DNA of 33,753 bases from Paracoccaceae bacterium (GTDB lineage Bacteria > Pseudomonadota > Alphaproteobacteria > Rhodobacterales > Rhodobacteraceae): assembly GCA_003567315.1 (NCBI GenBank), contig PWZT01000016.1, forward strand, positions 1-33,753, in the 5' to 3' direction. The position numbers and the translations under genes are program-made. This document shows, piece after piece, positions 24,615 to 32,981 of this stretch. The notes under the pieces were generated by a model. That model worked only from the letters and a program-made list of their open reading frames with translations. It made no database searches and was not told the DNA's origin. Positions within the stretch are counted from its first letter, which is position 1. Each line of letters opens with the position of its first letter.

Positions 24615-27040
24615 TCTTGCGCCGCGAAGGATATTTCGCGCCTGTCCTCCTTGGCGCGCTCGGGGTCAGTGCCGTGTTGGTCGCGTTGCTGGCGCGCGGG
24701 CTCTCGCTGGAGACGACGCACCCGGCCCTCGCCGTGCTCATCCTGTCGCTGTTCGCGGTGACGACCACCGCGCTGGCGCTTTCGGCGATCATCGCGCTGG
24801 CGGGGTTGAGGCCCTTGTGCCGCGAGGTGCCACGCAGCGAGACCCCGCCCGGGCGTACCGCAGTGCTCTGGCTGCTTTGCGGAGAGCCGCCCGAGCCCGT
24901 GGCCGCCCGCGCAGCCGAGATGCTGCGCGCGCTCGCGGCGCGGGGTGCAGTAGGCGAATGCGACATCTTCATCCTGTCGGATACGCAAGGCGACGCGGCG
25001 CGCGCGCGCGAAGCACGTGCCTTCGCCCCCTTGGCCGGGCAGATCACCTATCGCAATCGCACTGACCCCGAAGGTCGGAAACCGGGCAATCTGGAGGATT
25101 GGTTGCGCCGTTGGGGCGCGGACTACGAGACCATGCTGGTTCTCGACGCCGATAGCGGGTTCTCGGTCGATCTGTTGTCGCAGATGCGCTTGCAGATGGC
25201 CGCGCGGCCGCGCTTGGGCCTGCTGCAGGCCGCGATCAGATTGCGCCCTGCCCGGACCCGCTTCGGGCAGGTGCTGCGGCTCTCGTCGCGGCTTTCGGGA
25301 CCAGTTTTCGCGCGCGGTCTGGCGCGGCTGAGCGGGGATGCCGGGAATTACTGGGGGCATAACGCGCTGATCCGCGTGCGGGCCTTCGCCGAGGTAACGC
25401 CCTTGCGGCGGCTCTCGGGGCGGCCGCCATTCGGCGGGCCTGTGCTCAGCCATGATTTCGTCGAGGCAGCATTCCTGCGCCGCGCAGGCTGGGAAGTGGA
25501 CCTGCTGCCCGAGGCGCGCGGTTCCTTCGAGGACGCGCCCGACACGCTGGCGGGGTATTTCCGGCGCGATCATCGCTGGTCGCAGGGCAATTTGCAGCAT
25601 CTGCGTTTTCTATGCGCCCCGGGGCTGCATTTCGCAAGCCGCATGCATCTGGCGCTTGGGGTGCTCTCCTATCTCACGGCCCCGCTCTGGCTGGCGCTGG
25701 TGCTGCTGACGGGTTCGGGGGCCGTGCATGCCACGGTTGGGGCAATCTGGCCGCTGCTGGCTGTGCTCGCGCTTCTGATGGTGCCGAAACTCGCGGGGCT
25801 GGCCGCGCAGCGGCGCGCCTTCCGCCATCGCGCGAGACGAAAACTGCTGCTGCGCGCGCTCTGGGCGGAACTGGCGCTGACCACGCTTTTCGCACCGCTT
25901 GGCATGTTACGGCGCTGTTGGTTCATCCTGCAGACAGTGGTGGGCCGCAGCGTGGACTGGGTGCCCTCTGGTCAGGCGGCGGGGCTGGTGGGCAGCCCGG
26001 GACGGCCGGAGAGAATTGCTGGTGCCGCGATCATGCTGGCGGTCGCGCTACCGCAGGCGCTTATCGCAGGCGCGGGCGCGGCGGCTCTTGCAAGCCTATT
26101 GGTGCTGCCGGTGACACTGCCGCTGCTCGCCGCGCCAAGGCTTTGGAAATGGCTCGAGGCCGCCCCTGCGCGCGATGCTGTGGCCGAGTATTACGACCGC
26201 TCCACGCGGCGCTTTCTGGCGATGGGCGGCTCGGGCGAAGCGCTTGCCATTCACCGCCCGCTCTGGGCCGACGGGGTGGCCACGCGCGCGCAGGCTGCGG
26301 CGCATGTCAACGACCTGATCGCGCGGGCCGCAGAGGCGGCACTGCCGGCGCCGCCCGATCGGGTCATCGATCTGGGCTGCGGTGTGGGCGGGAGCCTTTT
26401 CCATCTGGCGCAGCGCTGGCGCGATAGCGCGTTTTGCGGCATCACGCTGAGCGCTGAACAAGTGTGTCTGGCGCAGGGTTGTGCGCGGGCGCAAGGGTTG
26501 GAGGAGCGTTGCCAGTTCCTGCGCTCGGATTTCACATTGCCGACGACGCTGCCGCCCGGCGATCTGGTCATCGCCGTGGAATCGCATGTCCATGCCCCCA
26601 GCGCTCAGGCATTCCTGCGTGCCGCCCTGCGTCATCTGCGCCCGGGCGGGGTGCTGGTGCTGGTCGATGACATGCTGGCGCGGCCGCATGCGCAGATCTC
26701 GGAGCGGCAGAAGCGACGGCTGGCGCAGTTTCAGACAGGCTGGCGGCTGGGCCATGTGCCCGATCACGCAGGGTTGGTCGAGGCGGCGCAGCAAAATGGC
26801 TTCGATCTGGTCGACGCGCAGGATCTGACCGGGTTGTTGCGTCTCGATCGTTGGCGCGATCATGCGCTGCGGATTGCCGGGCCGCTTGCAGCGCGCGCGG
26901 GTCTCGCGCCGATCCCGCTGTTCAGCAACATGATCGGTGGCAACGCGCTGACCGAAAGCTACAGGGCGGGCGAAATGCGCTATCGGATGCTCGTGTTGCG
27001 CCGCGCGCAGTCTGAACGCCGCGTGGAGGCTGTGGCATGA
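24611..27040 (+). CDS. opgH: OpgH-like periplasmic glucan glucosyltransferase fused to a SAM-dependent methyltransferase
   Basis: 809 aa. Residues 1-66 hold two membrane helices. About 80-340 is a family-2 glycosyltransferase domain: DAD at 179-181 (UDP-glucose/metal), GDAGNYWGHNALIR at 242-255, SHDFVEAAFLRRAGW at 280-294 with the likely base Asp282, and DHRWSQGNLQH at 320-330, all characteristic of OpgH/MdoH. More membrane helices follow at 345-505. From about 520, after the polymerase core, comes a class I methyltransferase with YYDRSTRRFL at 527-536 and the SAM-binding VIDLGCGVGGS at 585-595, ending near 800. OpgH polymerises beta-1,2-glucan at the inner membrane; the added domain would sit in the cytoplasm if the helix count is even. 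It overlaps b561 upstream and opgG downstream by 4 bases each. E. coli OpgH (847 aa) has no such domain. Confidence 0.88.
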   Translation: MILRREGYFAPVLLGALGVSAVLVALLARGLSLETTHPALAVLILSLFAVTTTALALSAIIALAGLRPLCREVPRSETPPGRTAVLWLLCGEPPEPVAARAAEMLRALAARGAVGECDIFILSDTQGDAARAREARAFAPLAGQITYRNRTDPEGRKPGNLEDWLRRWGADYETMLVLDADSGFSVDLLSQMRLQMAARPRLGLLQAAIRLRPARTRFGQVLRLSSRLSGPVFARGLARLSGDAGNYWGHNALIRVRAFAEVTPLRRLSGRPPFGGPVLSHDFVEAAFLRRAGWEVDLLPEARGSFEDAPDTLAGYFRRDHRWSQGNLQHLRFLCAPGLHFASRMHLALGVLSYLTAPLWLALVLLTGSGAVHATVGAIWPLLAVLALLMVPKLAGLAAQRRAFRHRARRKLLLRALWAELALTTLFAPLGMLRRCWFILQTVVGRSVDWVPSGQAAGLVGSPGRPERIAGAAIMLAVALPQALIAGAGAAALASLLVLPVTLPLLAAPRLWKWLEAAPARDAVAEYYDRSTRRFLAMGGSGEALAIHRPLWADGVATRAQAAAHVNDLIARAAEAALPAPPDRVIDLGCGVGGSLFHLAQRWRDSAFCGITLSAEQVCLAQGCARAQGLEERCQFLRSDFTLPTTLPPGDLVIAVESHVHAPSAQAFLRAALRHLRPGGVLVLVDDMLARPHAQISERQKRRLAQFQTGWRLGHVPDHAGLVEAAQQNGFDLVDAQDLTGLLRLDRWRDHALRIAGPLAARAGLAPIPLFSNMIGGNALTESYRAGEMRYRMLVLRRAQSERRVEAVA

Positions 27041-28569
27041 TCTCGCGCCGCGCGCTGATGCTGGGCGCGCTGGCGCTGGGGGTGCCTGTGCCGCGTGCGG
27101 GTCGGGGGCAGGCAGTTCCCGATACGCCCGAGGCGATGATCGCTGAGGCCGAGGCGCGCGCGCGGCGGCCCTATCGGGCGCCACCGCGCGCGCTGATCGC
27201 CCCGTTCGATGCGCTCGATTACGACAGCTATCGCGGCGTGCGTCCCAAACCCGGCCGCGCTGCTGATCTCGAGCTGGGACAACCGTTCCGCGCCGACCTG
27301 CTGCCGCCGGGGTGGCTGTTCGACAAGCGTGTGGAGATCGCGCTGCCAGGGCATGACACGGCTTTCGCGCCGGATATGTTCAGCTATGATCGCAGGCTCG
27401 TCCGCCCGCCGGATCCCGATGCCGAGATGAGCGATATGGGCTTTTCGGGGCTGAGGTTGCGCACACCGCTGAATGCGCCGGATGTCTGGGACGAGGTGCT
27501 GGTGCTGCAAGGCGCGAGCTATTTCCGCGCTTTGGCGCGCGATACGGTCTATGGCCTCTCGGCCCGCGCGCTGGCGCTCGGCACGGGTGGTGCGGCGCCC
27601 GAGGAGTTTCCGCATACTGAAGCGATCCGCGTGTTTTCTGTGAATGACACCGTATATTTCGGCTGCCTCATCGTCAGCCCACGCGCCAGTGCCGCCCTGA
27701 TCGTCACGCTCCAACCGGGAGAGGTGACGCGTATGGACTGTGCGCTGCATCTCTTCGCGCGCGAAACGCTCGCGGATGCGGGCATCGCGCCGCTCACCTC
27801 GATGTTCCAACACAATGCGCTGGGGCCAGCACGGATCGATGATTTCCGCCCGAGCGTTCATGACAGTGACCTTCTGATGGTCGAGAATGGCGCGGGCGAA
27901 CAGCTATGGCGCCCGCTTGCGAACCCTGCGCAGCTTCAGATTTCCGCCTTTCAGGACGCAAGCCCGCGCGGCTTCGGGTTGGTGCAGAGCCCGACCCGTT
28001 TTGAGGCGTTCAAGGATGCAGAAGCGGCCTATCATCGCCGCCCCTCGGCCTGGGTGCGGCCTGTTGGGGATTGGGGCGCGGGTGCGGTGATGCTGGTGGA
28101 AATTCCCACGCGGGATGAATTTGCCGACAATATCGTGGCGTTCTGGCGTCCTGATGCACCGCTCGCGCCCGGTGGCCATGTGTTCCGCTATACGCTTGAC
28201 TGGCTGCCCCCGGGATTGGATGCGCTTTCGATTGAGGCCTATCCGCTGCAACTGGCGCGGATGGCCTCGGGCGTGGAGCCCAACCATCGGGCAGGGCGGC
28301 TTTTCGTGCTGGATTTCACGCCCCGCGCGGGTGACTTGCCCGATCCCTTGCCGCAGGTGAAATTTGCCCCCATCGAGGGCGCGCAGATCGAGGGGATTGC
28401 GCGTTACCCGTTGGCCGGGACAGGTCTGATGCGGCTGAGCTTCATCCTGACCCCGGAGGACGATAGCCGGACCGCGGAACTGCGCTTGACTTTGGAGGGC
28501 CAGAATGGAGAGCCGATGGCGCCGGTCTGGCTGCATCGCTGGACGCGCACGCAGACTGGTGGGGTTTGA
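27037..28569 (+). CDS. opgG: Periplasmic glucan biosynthesis protein, OpgG/OpgD family
   Basis: 510 aa, normal for the family. The N-terminus MISRRALMLGALALG carries an Arg-Arg followed by a hydrophobic stretch ending near GRGQA, which looks like a twin-arginine signal; OpgD is Tat-exported whereas OpgG uses Sec, so this may be functionally closer to OpgD. The body matches the family with FDALDYDSYRGVRPKP near 57-72 and EFPHTEAIRVFSVNDTVYFG, then a C-terminal Ig-like domain. These periplasmic proteins shape or cleave the beta-glucan backbone made by OpgH. The ATG overlaps the opgH stop (ATGA), completing a coupled b561-opgH-opgG unit. Confidence 0.92.
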   Translation: MISRRALMLGALALGVPVPRAGRGQAVPDTPEAMIAEAEARARRPYRAPPRALIAPFDALDYDSYRGVRPKPGRAADLELGQPFRADLLPPGWLFDKRVEIALPGHDTAFAPDMFSYDRRLVRPPDPDAEMSDMGFSGLRLRTPLNAPDVWDEVLVLQGASYFRALARDTVYGLSARALALGTGGAAPEEFPHTEAIRVFSVNDTVYFGCLIVSPRASAALIVTLQPGEVTRMDCALHLFARETLADAGIAPLTSMFQHNALGPARIDDFRPSVHDSDLLMVENGAGEQLWRPLANPAQLQISAFQDASPRGFGLVQSPTRFEAFKDAEAAYHRRPSAWVRPVGDWGAGAVMLVEIPTRDEFADNIVAFWRPDAPLAPGGHVFRYTLDWLPPGLDALSIEAYPLQLARMASGVEPNHRAGRLFVLDFTPRAGDLPDPLPQVKFAPIEGAQIEGIARYPLAGTGLMRLSFILTPEDDSRTAELRLTLEGQNGEPMAPVWLHRWTRTQTGGV

Positions 28570-28700
28570 GCGGAGGGCGGAACAGGCGGGGCGATGCGGT
28601 GGGAGCCTGTCAAGGCTTCGCACTTCGTCATATGTCACTTCGTGAACGGCAATCTGCAGGCTGATCGGCGCAAGGGAACGCCAGTGTCAGATGGTGAGGA

Positions 28701-28750
28701 GCGCCCTCGGGCCGCACCCTCCCGCCCGCCCCTGTACGCCCCGAGGGCGC
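28701..28750. terminator. Long inverted repeat between convergent opgG and NDUFA9-like genes
   Basis: GCGCCCTCGGG (28701-28711) and CCCGAGGGCGC (28740-28750) form an 11-bp perfect stem around a 28-base C-rich loop, 131 bases after opgG and 59 bases past the end of the convergent gene. It may end transcription from either side. There is no T tract. The rest of the 28570-28809 spacer shows nothing I can assign. Confidence 0.4.
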
Positions 28751-28809
28751 TGCGCGCTGCGCGCGCGGTGTGACGTTTCGACGGATCGAGTGATGAAGGG
28801 GGTGTTGCT

Positions 28810-29796
28810 TCAGTCGTTGCGCATCTGGGTGGCAGATTCGTGAATGGCCTTGTATTGACCACCCGGCCTGTGCGCCCAGAGATAGGCTGGCAGCACAGCG
28901 GACATGGGTGTGGGCGTGATGTCCAGATCGGCAAAGCCACGAGCGCCGTCGCTCACGATATTGTCGCGCGCAAGATTGCGGACCTGATCGCGCGTCAGAA
29001 TGGTGTTCGTGAACAGCCCGAAGGTGACTTTCTGGACCAGATCGAGCGCCCCGCCCACCAGCTTGGCAATCGGGAAGGGAACGGTCAAAAGCAGTCGCCT
29101 GCGCCGGATCTCGAGCAGCATCATCTCCATGAGTTCGCGGAAACTGGCCGTGTCGGGCCCGCCAAGCTCATAAATGCCCGCGGCAACAGGCTCCTGCAGC
29201 GCCTTCGCGGCGGCGAGGGCGACATCCTCGACATAGACCGGCTGGAATTTCGTCGCTGGCCCCACGAGTGGCAGGAAGGGTGAAAAACGCGCCATGCCTG
29301 CGAAGCGGTTGAAGAATTGATCTTCATGTCCGAAAATAACGGAGGGTCGCAATATTATCGCGTCAGGAAAATACTCCGTGACCAGAGCCTCTCCCTTTGC
29401 CTTGGTCTTCTGATAGATGCTGTCTGAGTTCGCATCCGCGCCGATGGCGGAGACATGCACCATCTTCTGCACACCAAGTTCAGTCGCGATGCGGGCGATC
29501 CGCGCGGCGCCTTCGGTCTGGACATCCGTGAATTTGTTGCGCCCGCTCTCGACCAGAATGCCCACGCAATTGACCACTGCATCCGCGCCCTGCATGACAG
29601 CGCGCACCGAGGCGTCATCCCGGATATTGCAGAAAACCGGCTCGACCTGCCCGACAACACCGTAAGGTTTCACATGCAGCGCTTCATTGGGGCGGCGGAC
29701 AGCCACACGCACGCGCCATCCTGCCTGTGCCATCCGGCGTGCGATATATCGCCCGACAAATCCGGACCCGCCATAGATCGTCACCAGCTTCGACAT
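28810..29796 (-). CDS. Complex I NDUFA9-like NAD(P)-binding protein (atypical extended SDR)
   Basis: 328 aa from ATG 29796, chosen because GGAG lies 7 bases upstream and MSKLVTIYGGSGFVG puts the Rossmann loop at its normal distance (GGSGFVG at 9-15). An earlier in-frame ATG adds six residues. The rest matches the NDUFA9-like branch: VNCVGIL near 78-84, VHVSAIGAD near 116-124, ILRPSVIFGHEDQFFNRFA, then a C-terminal region with FPIAKLVGGALDLVQKV. In alphaproteobacteria this family corresponds to the mitochondrial complex I accessory subunit, which binds NADPH without known turnover. It is not next to the nuo operon here. Confidence 0.88.
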   Translation of the reverse strand: MSKLVTIYGGSGFVGRYIARRMAQAGWRVRVAVRRPNEALHVKPYGVVGQVEPVFCNIRDDASVRAVMQGADAVVNCVGILVESGRNKFTDVQTEGAARIARIATELGVQKMVHVSAIGADANSDSIYQKTKAKGEALVTEYFPDAIILRPSVIFGHEDQFFNRFAGMARFSPFLPLVGPATKFQPVYVEDVALAAAKALQEPVAAGIYELGGPDTASFRELMEMMLLEIRRRRLLLTVPFPIAKLVGGALDLVQKVTFGLFTNTILTRDQVRNLARDNIVSDGARGFADLDITPTPMSAVLPAYLWAHRPGGQYKAIHESATQMRND

Positions 29797-29904
29797 GCCT
29801 GCACTCCACATCATCCCTGTACCCGAGTCATTACAAGCGGGCAGTCGATTTCACAAGCCGGAACGGATTTTGCAGGCGCATCCGATTTTTCGTCTTTGCC
29901 CCCG

Positions 29905-29933
29905 TTGACAGTGCGCCGTCCTCGCCATAAAGA
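29905..29933 (+). promoter_or_regulatory. Promoter of tRNA-Leu
   Basis: TTGACA (29905-29910), a 17-base spacer, then TAAAGA (29928-29933), with the predicted start about 10 bases before the tRNA. The -35 is perfect consensus and the extended -10 TAAAGACCG matches that of tRNA-Val. Confidence 0.75.
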
Positions 29934-29949
29934 CCGGTTCACGCAACCT

Positions 29950-30036
29950 GCCCAGGTGGCGGAACTGGTAGACGCGCTAGCTTCAGGTGCTAGTGCCCGT
30001 ACGGGCGTGGAGGTTCGAGTCCTCTCCTGGGCACCA
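29950..30036 (+). tRNA. tRNA-Leu (anticodon CAG)
   Basis: The 87-base sequence has acceptor stem GCCCAGG/CCTGGGC, anticodon stem CTAGC/GCTAG with loop TTCAGGT (anticodon CAG, reads CUG), a long class II variable arm (GCCCGTACGGGC), T loop TTCGAGT, discriminator A and an encoded CCA. The class II arm and anticodon agree on Leu. Confidence 0.96.
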
Positions 30037-30192
30037 TTTTACTCCTTAATCTCTGTTTGAAAACGCAAATTATGCTGCTCCAAGGATGGCGCAACACTAG
30101 ACCCATGTGCATTGCAGGGCCGTCAATCTCGTGTGCCGCCCAGTGCTTGTGATCACGCGTCGCAAGGTCACGCTACCGACCACAGTAAACAA

Positions 30193-30215
30193 GGGCGCCG
30201 GTATCCCAGACGCCC
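30193..30215 (-). terminator. Terminator of metK
   Basis: On the minus strand GGGCG(T)CTGG and CCGGCGCCC pair with one bulge and loop GATA, followed by TTGTTTAC. It lies 54 bases past the metK stop. A second perfect 7-bp hairpin (30244-30260, GCGACGG/CCGTCGC) lies closer to the stop. Nothing else is seen in the 30037-30268 spacer. Confidence 0.6.
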
Positions 30216-30268
30216 TCGCCGTCTCTTGGGGCTTTATTGGCAAGCGACGGAACCCGTCGCGCTGATGT

Positions 30269-31435
30269 TCATACGGCTTTCTTTAGCGCATCGACCAGAT
30301 CGGTGCGTTCCCAGGAAAAGCCGCCATCTTCTTCGGGCGGGCGACCGAAATGCCCATAGGCTGCCGTGCGCGCATAGATGGGGCGGTTGAGCCCCAGATG
30401 CGTGCGGATGCCGCTCGGCGTGAGATCCATCACCTTGGCCACCGCCTGTTCGATGCCCGCGTCGTCAACCTGACTAGTGCCATGCGTGTCGACATAGATC
30501 GACAGCGGTTTGGCCACACCGATAGCGTAGGAAAGCTGCAGGCTGCAGCGCTTGGCCAAGCCTGACGCCACGACATTCTTCGCGAGATAGCGCGCGGCAT
30601 AGGCTGCCGAGCGGTCAACCTTGGTCGGGTCTTTGCCCGAAAACGCGCCGCCACCATGCGGGGCCGCGCCGCCATACGTGTCGACAATAATCTTGCGCCC
30701 GGTCAGCCCGGCATCCCCATCCGGCCCGCCAATGACGAATGTGCCGGTCGGGTTGATCCACCATTCGGTCTTGTCGGTCAGCCAATCCGAGGGTAGCACT
30801 TCGCGGATATAGGGTTCCACGATTGCGCGGATATCGTCGGAGGTCTGATCCTCGCTGTCATGCTGCGTCGAAAGCACAAGCTGTGTGACTTCCACGGGCT
30901 TGCCATCTTCATAGCGCAGCGAAATCTGGGATTTGGCATCGGGCCGCAGACTCGGCTCCAGCCCGGCCTTGCGCACCTCGGCCAGGCGTTTGAGGATCTG
31001 ATGCGCATACTGGATCGGCGCGGGCATCAATTCCGGGGTGTCATCCACGGCGTAGCCGAACATGATACCCTGATCGCCCGCCCCGTCACGATCCACGCCT
31101 TGCGCGATATGCGCCGATTGCTCATGCAGGAAATTCAGCACATGGCAGGTGTTCCAGTGGAATTTCTCCTGCTCATAGCCGATGTCGCGGATACAATCGC
31201 GCGCGATCTGGGGGATGCGGCCCATGTAATCCTTCAGCCGCTCCGCGTCTGACAGCCCCACCTCCCCGCCGATCACCACCAGCGACGAGGTGGCGAAGGT
31301 CTCGCAGGCCACACGTGCGGTTTCTTCCTCGGCCAGTAGCGCGTCGAGCACAGCATCCGAGATGCGGTCGCACACCTTGTCCGGATGCCCCTCAGACACG
31401 GATTCCGATGTGAAGATGTAGTTGTTTCTGCTCAT
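30269..31435 (-). CDS. metK: S-adenosylmethionine synthetase
   Basis: 388 aa, full length. Makes SAM from methionine and ATP in the cytoplasm. Family motifs: SEGHPDK at 14-20 (ATP binding), GEVGLSD near 57, DQGIMFGYA near 122-130, the signature loop GGGAFSGKD near 260-268 (P-loop-like, phosphate binding) and [10 protein letters not shown] after it. Start ATG 31435 has GGGGG about 9 bases upstream. The leader contains a stable hairpin next to that site. It is downstream of the esterase gene on the same strand, with a 123-base gap that should hold its own promoter. Two hairpins follow the stop. Confidence 0.98.
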   Translation of the reverse strand: MSRNNYIFTSESVSEGHPDKVCDRISDAVLDALLAEEETARVACETFATSSLVVIGGEVGLSDAERLKDYMGRIPQIARDCIRDIGYEQEKFHWNTCHVLNFLHEQSAHIAQGVDRDGAGDQGIMFGYAVDDTPELMPAPIQYAHQILKRLAEVRKAGLEPSLRPDAKSQISLRYEDGKPVEVTQLVLSTQHDSEDQTSDDIRAIVEPYIREVLPSDWLTDKTEWWINPTGTFVIGGPDGDAGLTGRKIIVDTYGGAAPHGGGAFSGKDPTKVDRSAAYAARYLAKNVVASGLAKRCSLQLSYAIGVAKPLSIYVDTHGTSQVDDAGIEQAVAKVMDLTPSGIRTHLGLNRPIYARTAAYGHFGRPPEEDGGFSWERTDLVDALKKAV

Positions 31436-31558
31436 GTCATTCTGCCCCCTACTGACGGGCCTTCAACACGGCCCGCATGTTCGTCTGAGTTGGTTGTCAA
31501 ATGCGAGGGTGCCCATAGCAAGAACTGCTACAGGCCACAACGGCCAGAAAGGCTGCGC
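31436..31558 (-). promoter_or_regulatory. metK leader/promoter region with hairpin and dyad
   Basis: On the minus strand GCGGGCC and GGCCCGT (31476-31455) form a hairpin with loop GTGTTGAA, ending 6 bases before the GGGGG ribosome-binding site, so it could influence initiation. Further upstream is a dyad TAGCA-N5-TGCTA (31530-31516) overlapping a possible TTGTGG/TATGGG promoter pair with 17-base spacing. Rhodobacterales metK leaders are known to carry SAM/SAH riboswitches, but I cannot match that consensus here. Confidence 0.4.
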
Positions 31559-32200
31559 TCAGGAAGCGCCTTCGGTCACGGAGGTCAGGAACTCCAGAAC
31601 ATGCGGGCCGATCCCCTCGACGATCAGGGCCACGCCTTTGGCATTGGGATGAATATGATCGTCCTGCATCAGATCATTGAAGCTCACGCCCTCATCGGCC
31701 TTGTCGGTCATTGGCTGCATGAAATTGGGATAGAGCGGCACGTCATGCATTCCGGCAAGGTCGATATACATACGCTCGAACGCCCGCTGGAACTCGGGGC
31801 CGTAATTCCCCGGCGCAGGCAGGCCCGCCAGCATCGCCGGGATATCCTCTTGCCCCAGCCGGGTCAGGATAGCATCGAGATTTTCCTTGCTGGCATTGGG
31901 GCTCAGCCCGCGCAGCAGGTCGTTGCCGCCCAGCGTGACCAGCATCGCGTCCACTGGCTCTGCCAACGTCCAGTCCATCCGCGACAGACCCCCCGCCGTG
32001 GTGTCGCCCGAGACGCCTGCATTGATCACCTCTACCTCGAGCCCCTGATCGCGCAGCCACGCTTCGAGTTGCGGCACGAAGCCGTCCTCCTCGGGCAGTC
32101 CATAGCCCTGCGTCAGGCTGTCGCCGAGCGCCACGAGCCGGATCGGCTCGGCCGCCGCTGGTGCAGCTGCAAGCCCGAACGATATCGTCAATGCGAGCAT
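31559..32200 (-). CDS. tesA: TesA-like SGNH esterase (multifunctional acyl-CoA thioesterase I/lysophospholipase/arylesterase)
   Basis: 213 aa from ATG 32200, giving a signal peptide (MLALTISFGLAAAPAAA) and a periplasmic SGNH hydrolase. The catalytic set is visible: Ser28 in GDSLTQGYGL, the oxyanion Gly and Asn in GVSGDTTAGG and GGNDLLRG, and Asp181/His184 in DDHIHPN. An alternative ATG at 32287 would add 29 residues and overlap the start of the divergent ABC gene; I prefer the shorter form because it places the signal peptide at the N-terminus. TesA proteins hydrolyse acyl-CoA, lysophospholipid and aryl esters. It is divergent from a YbbA-YbbP transporter pair, the same gene neighbourhood as in E. 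coli. Confidence 0.9.
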   Translation of the reverse strand: MLALTISFGLAAAPAAAEPIRLVALGDSLTQGYGLPEEDGFVPQLEAWLRDQGLEVEVINAGVSGDTTAGGLSRMDWTLAEPVDAMLVTLGGNDLLRGLSPNASKENLDAILTRLGQEDIPAMLAGLPAPGNYGPEFQRAFERMYIDLAGMHDVPLYPNFMQPMTDKADEGVSFNDLMQDDHIHPNAKGVALIVEGIGPHVLEFLTSVTEGAS

Positions 32201-32276
32201 TGCTGCAGCGCGGCAGTTGCCGAAGGCGCGTGCAACCCCATATGCTGCAGTGCTGGGTTTCGAAAGGATAGTGTAA

Positions 32277-32981
32277 ATGCCGGACATGGTTCTCTCGCTT
32301 AAGGATGTGGATTTGACCTTGCAGGGCAATGCAGGGCCAGTGCGCATACTGCGCGAGATCACTCTGGATGTCACGCGCGGCGAAAGTGTCGGGCTGGTCG
32401 GGCCTTCGGGGTCGGGCAAATCCTCTCTCCTCATGCTCATGGGCGGGCTCGAGCGTGCCACAGGCGGGCAGGTTCTGGCCATGGGCCATGATCTGACCGC
32501 GCTGGGCGAAGACGCGTTGGCCCGGTTTCGCAGGGAGCATATGGGCGTGGTTTTCCAGTCTTTCCACCTGATTCCGACAATGACGGCACTTGAAAATGTC
32601 GCGACCCCGCTGGAACTTGCAGGCCGCCGCGATGCGTTCGATCGCGCCGAAGAGGAATTGCGCGCGGTCGGGCTGGAGCATCGGATGGACCATTACCCGG
32701 CGCAGCTTTCGGGTGGCGAGCAGCAGCGTGTGGCCCTCGCGCGCGCCGCAGCACCGCGCCCCGATATCCTGCTTGCCGATGAGCCGACCGGCAATCTCGA
32801 CGGCCCCAATGGGCAGGCGATCATGGACCTGCTCTTCGGGCTGCGCGACCGCCACGGGGCGACACTGATCCTTGTCACCCATGCGCCCGATCTGGCCGCA
32901 CGGTGTGACCGCGTGATCCGGCTCTCGGATGGCCTGATCGCAGGCGAGGATCGCAACACGCGCAAAGAGGCCGCGGAATGA
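32277..32981 (+). CDS. ybbA: ABC transporter ATP-binding protein, YbbA/LolD-like
   Basis: 234 aa. Walker A GPSGSGKS at 42-49, Q-loop VVFQSFHLIP at 91-100, signature LSGGEQQ at 144-150, Walker B ILLADEP at 164-170, and H-loop VTHAPD near 211. This is the MacB/LolD/FtsE type of ATPase that powers type VII mechanotransmission ABC systems rather than solute uptake. ATG 32277 has AAAGGA about 8 bases upstream. The stop overlaps the permease start (ATGA). Divergence from tesA matches the E. coli ybbA-ybbP/tesA arrangement. The physiological role of YbbAP is poorly defined; envelope lipid or lipoprotein handling has been proposed. Confidence 0.93.
   Translation: MPDMVLSLKDVDLTLQGNAGPVRILREITLDVTRGESVGLVGPSGSGKSSLLMLMGGLERATGGQVLAMGHDLTALGEDALARFRREHMGVVFQSFHLIPTMTALENVATPLELAGRRDAFDRAEEELRAVGLEHRMDHYPAQLSGGEQQRVALARAAAPRPDILLADEPTGNLDGPNGQAIMDLLFGLRDRHGATLILVTHAPDLAARCDRVIRLSDGLIAGEDRNTRKEAAE

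Noticed and set aside
31531..31565. Plus-strand CACAACGGC resembling part of the SAM/SAH riboswitch near metK
   Set aside because: It is on the wrong strand for metK and lies at the end of the esterase gene; the other conserved parts are missing.
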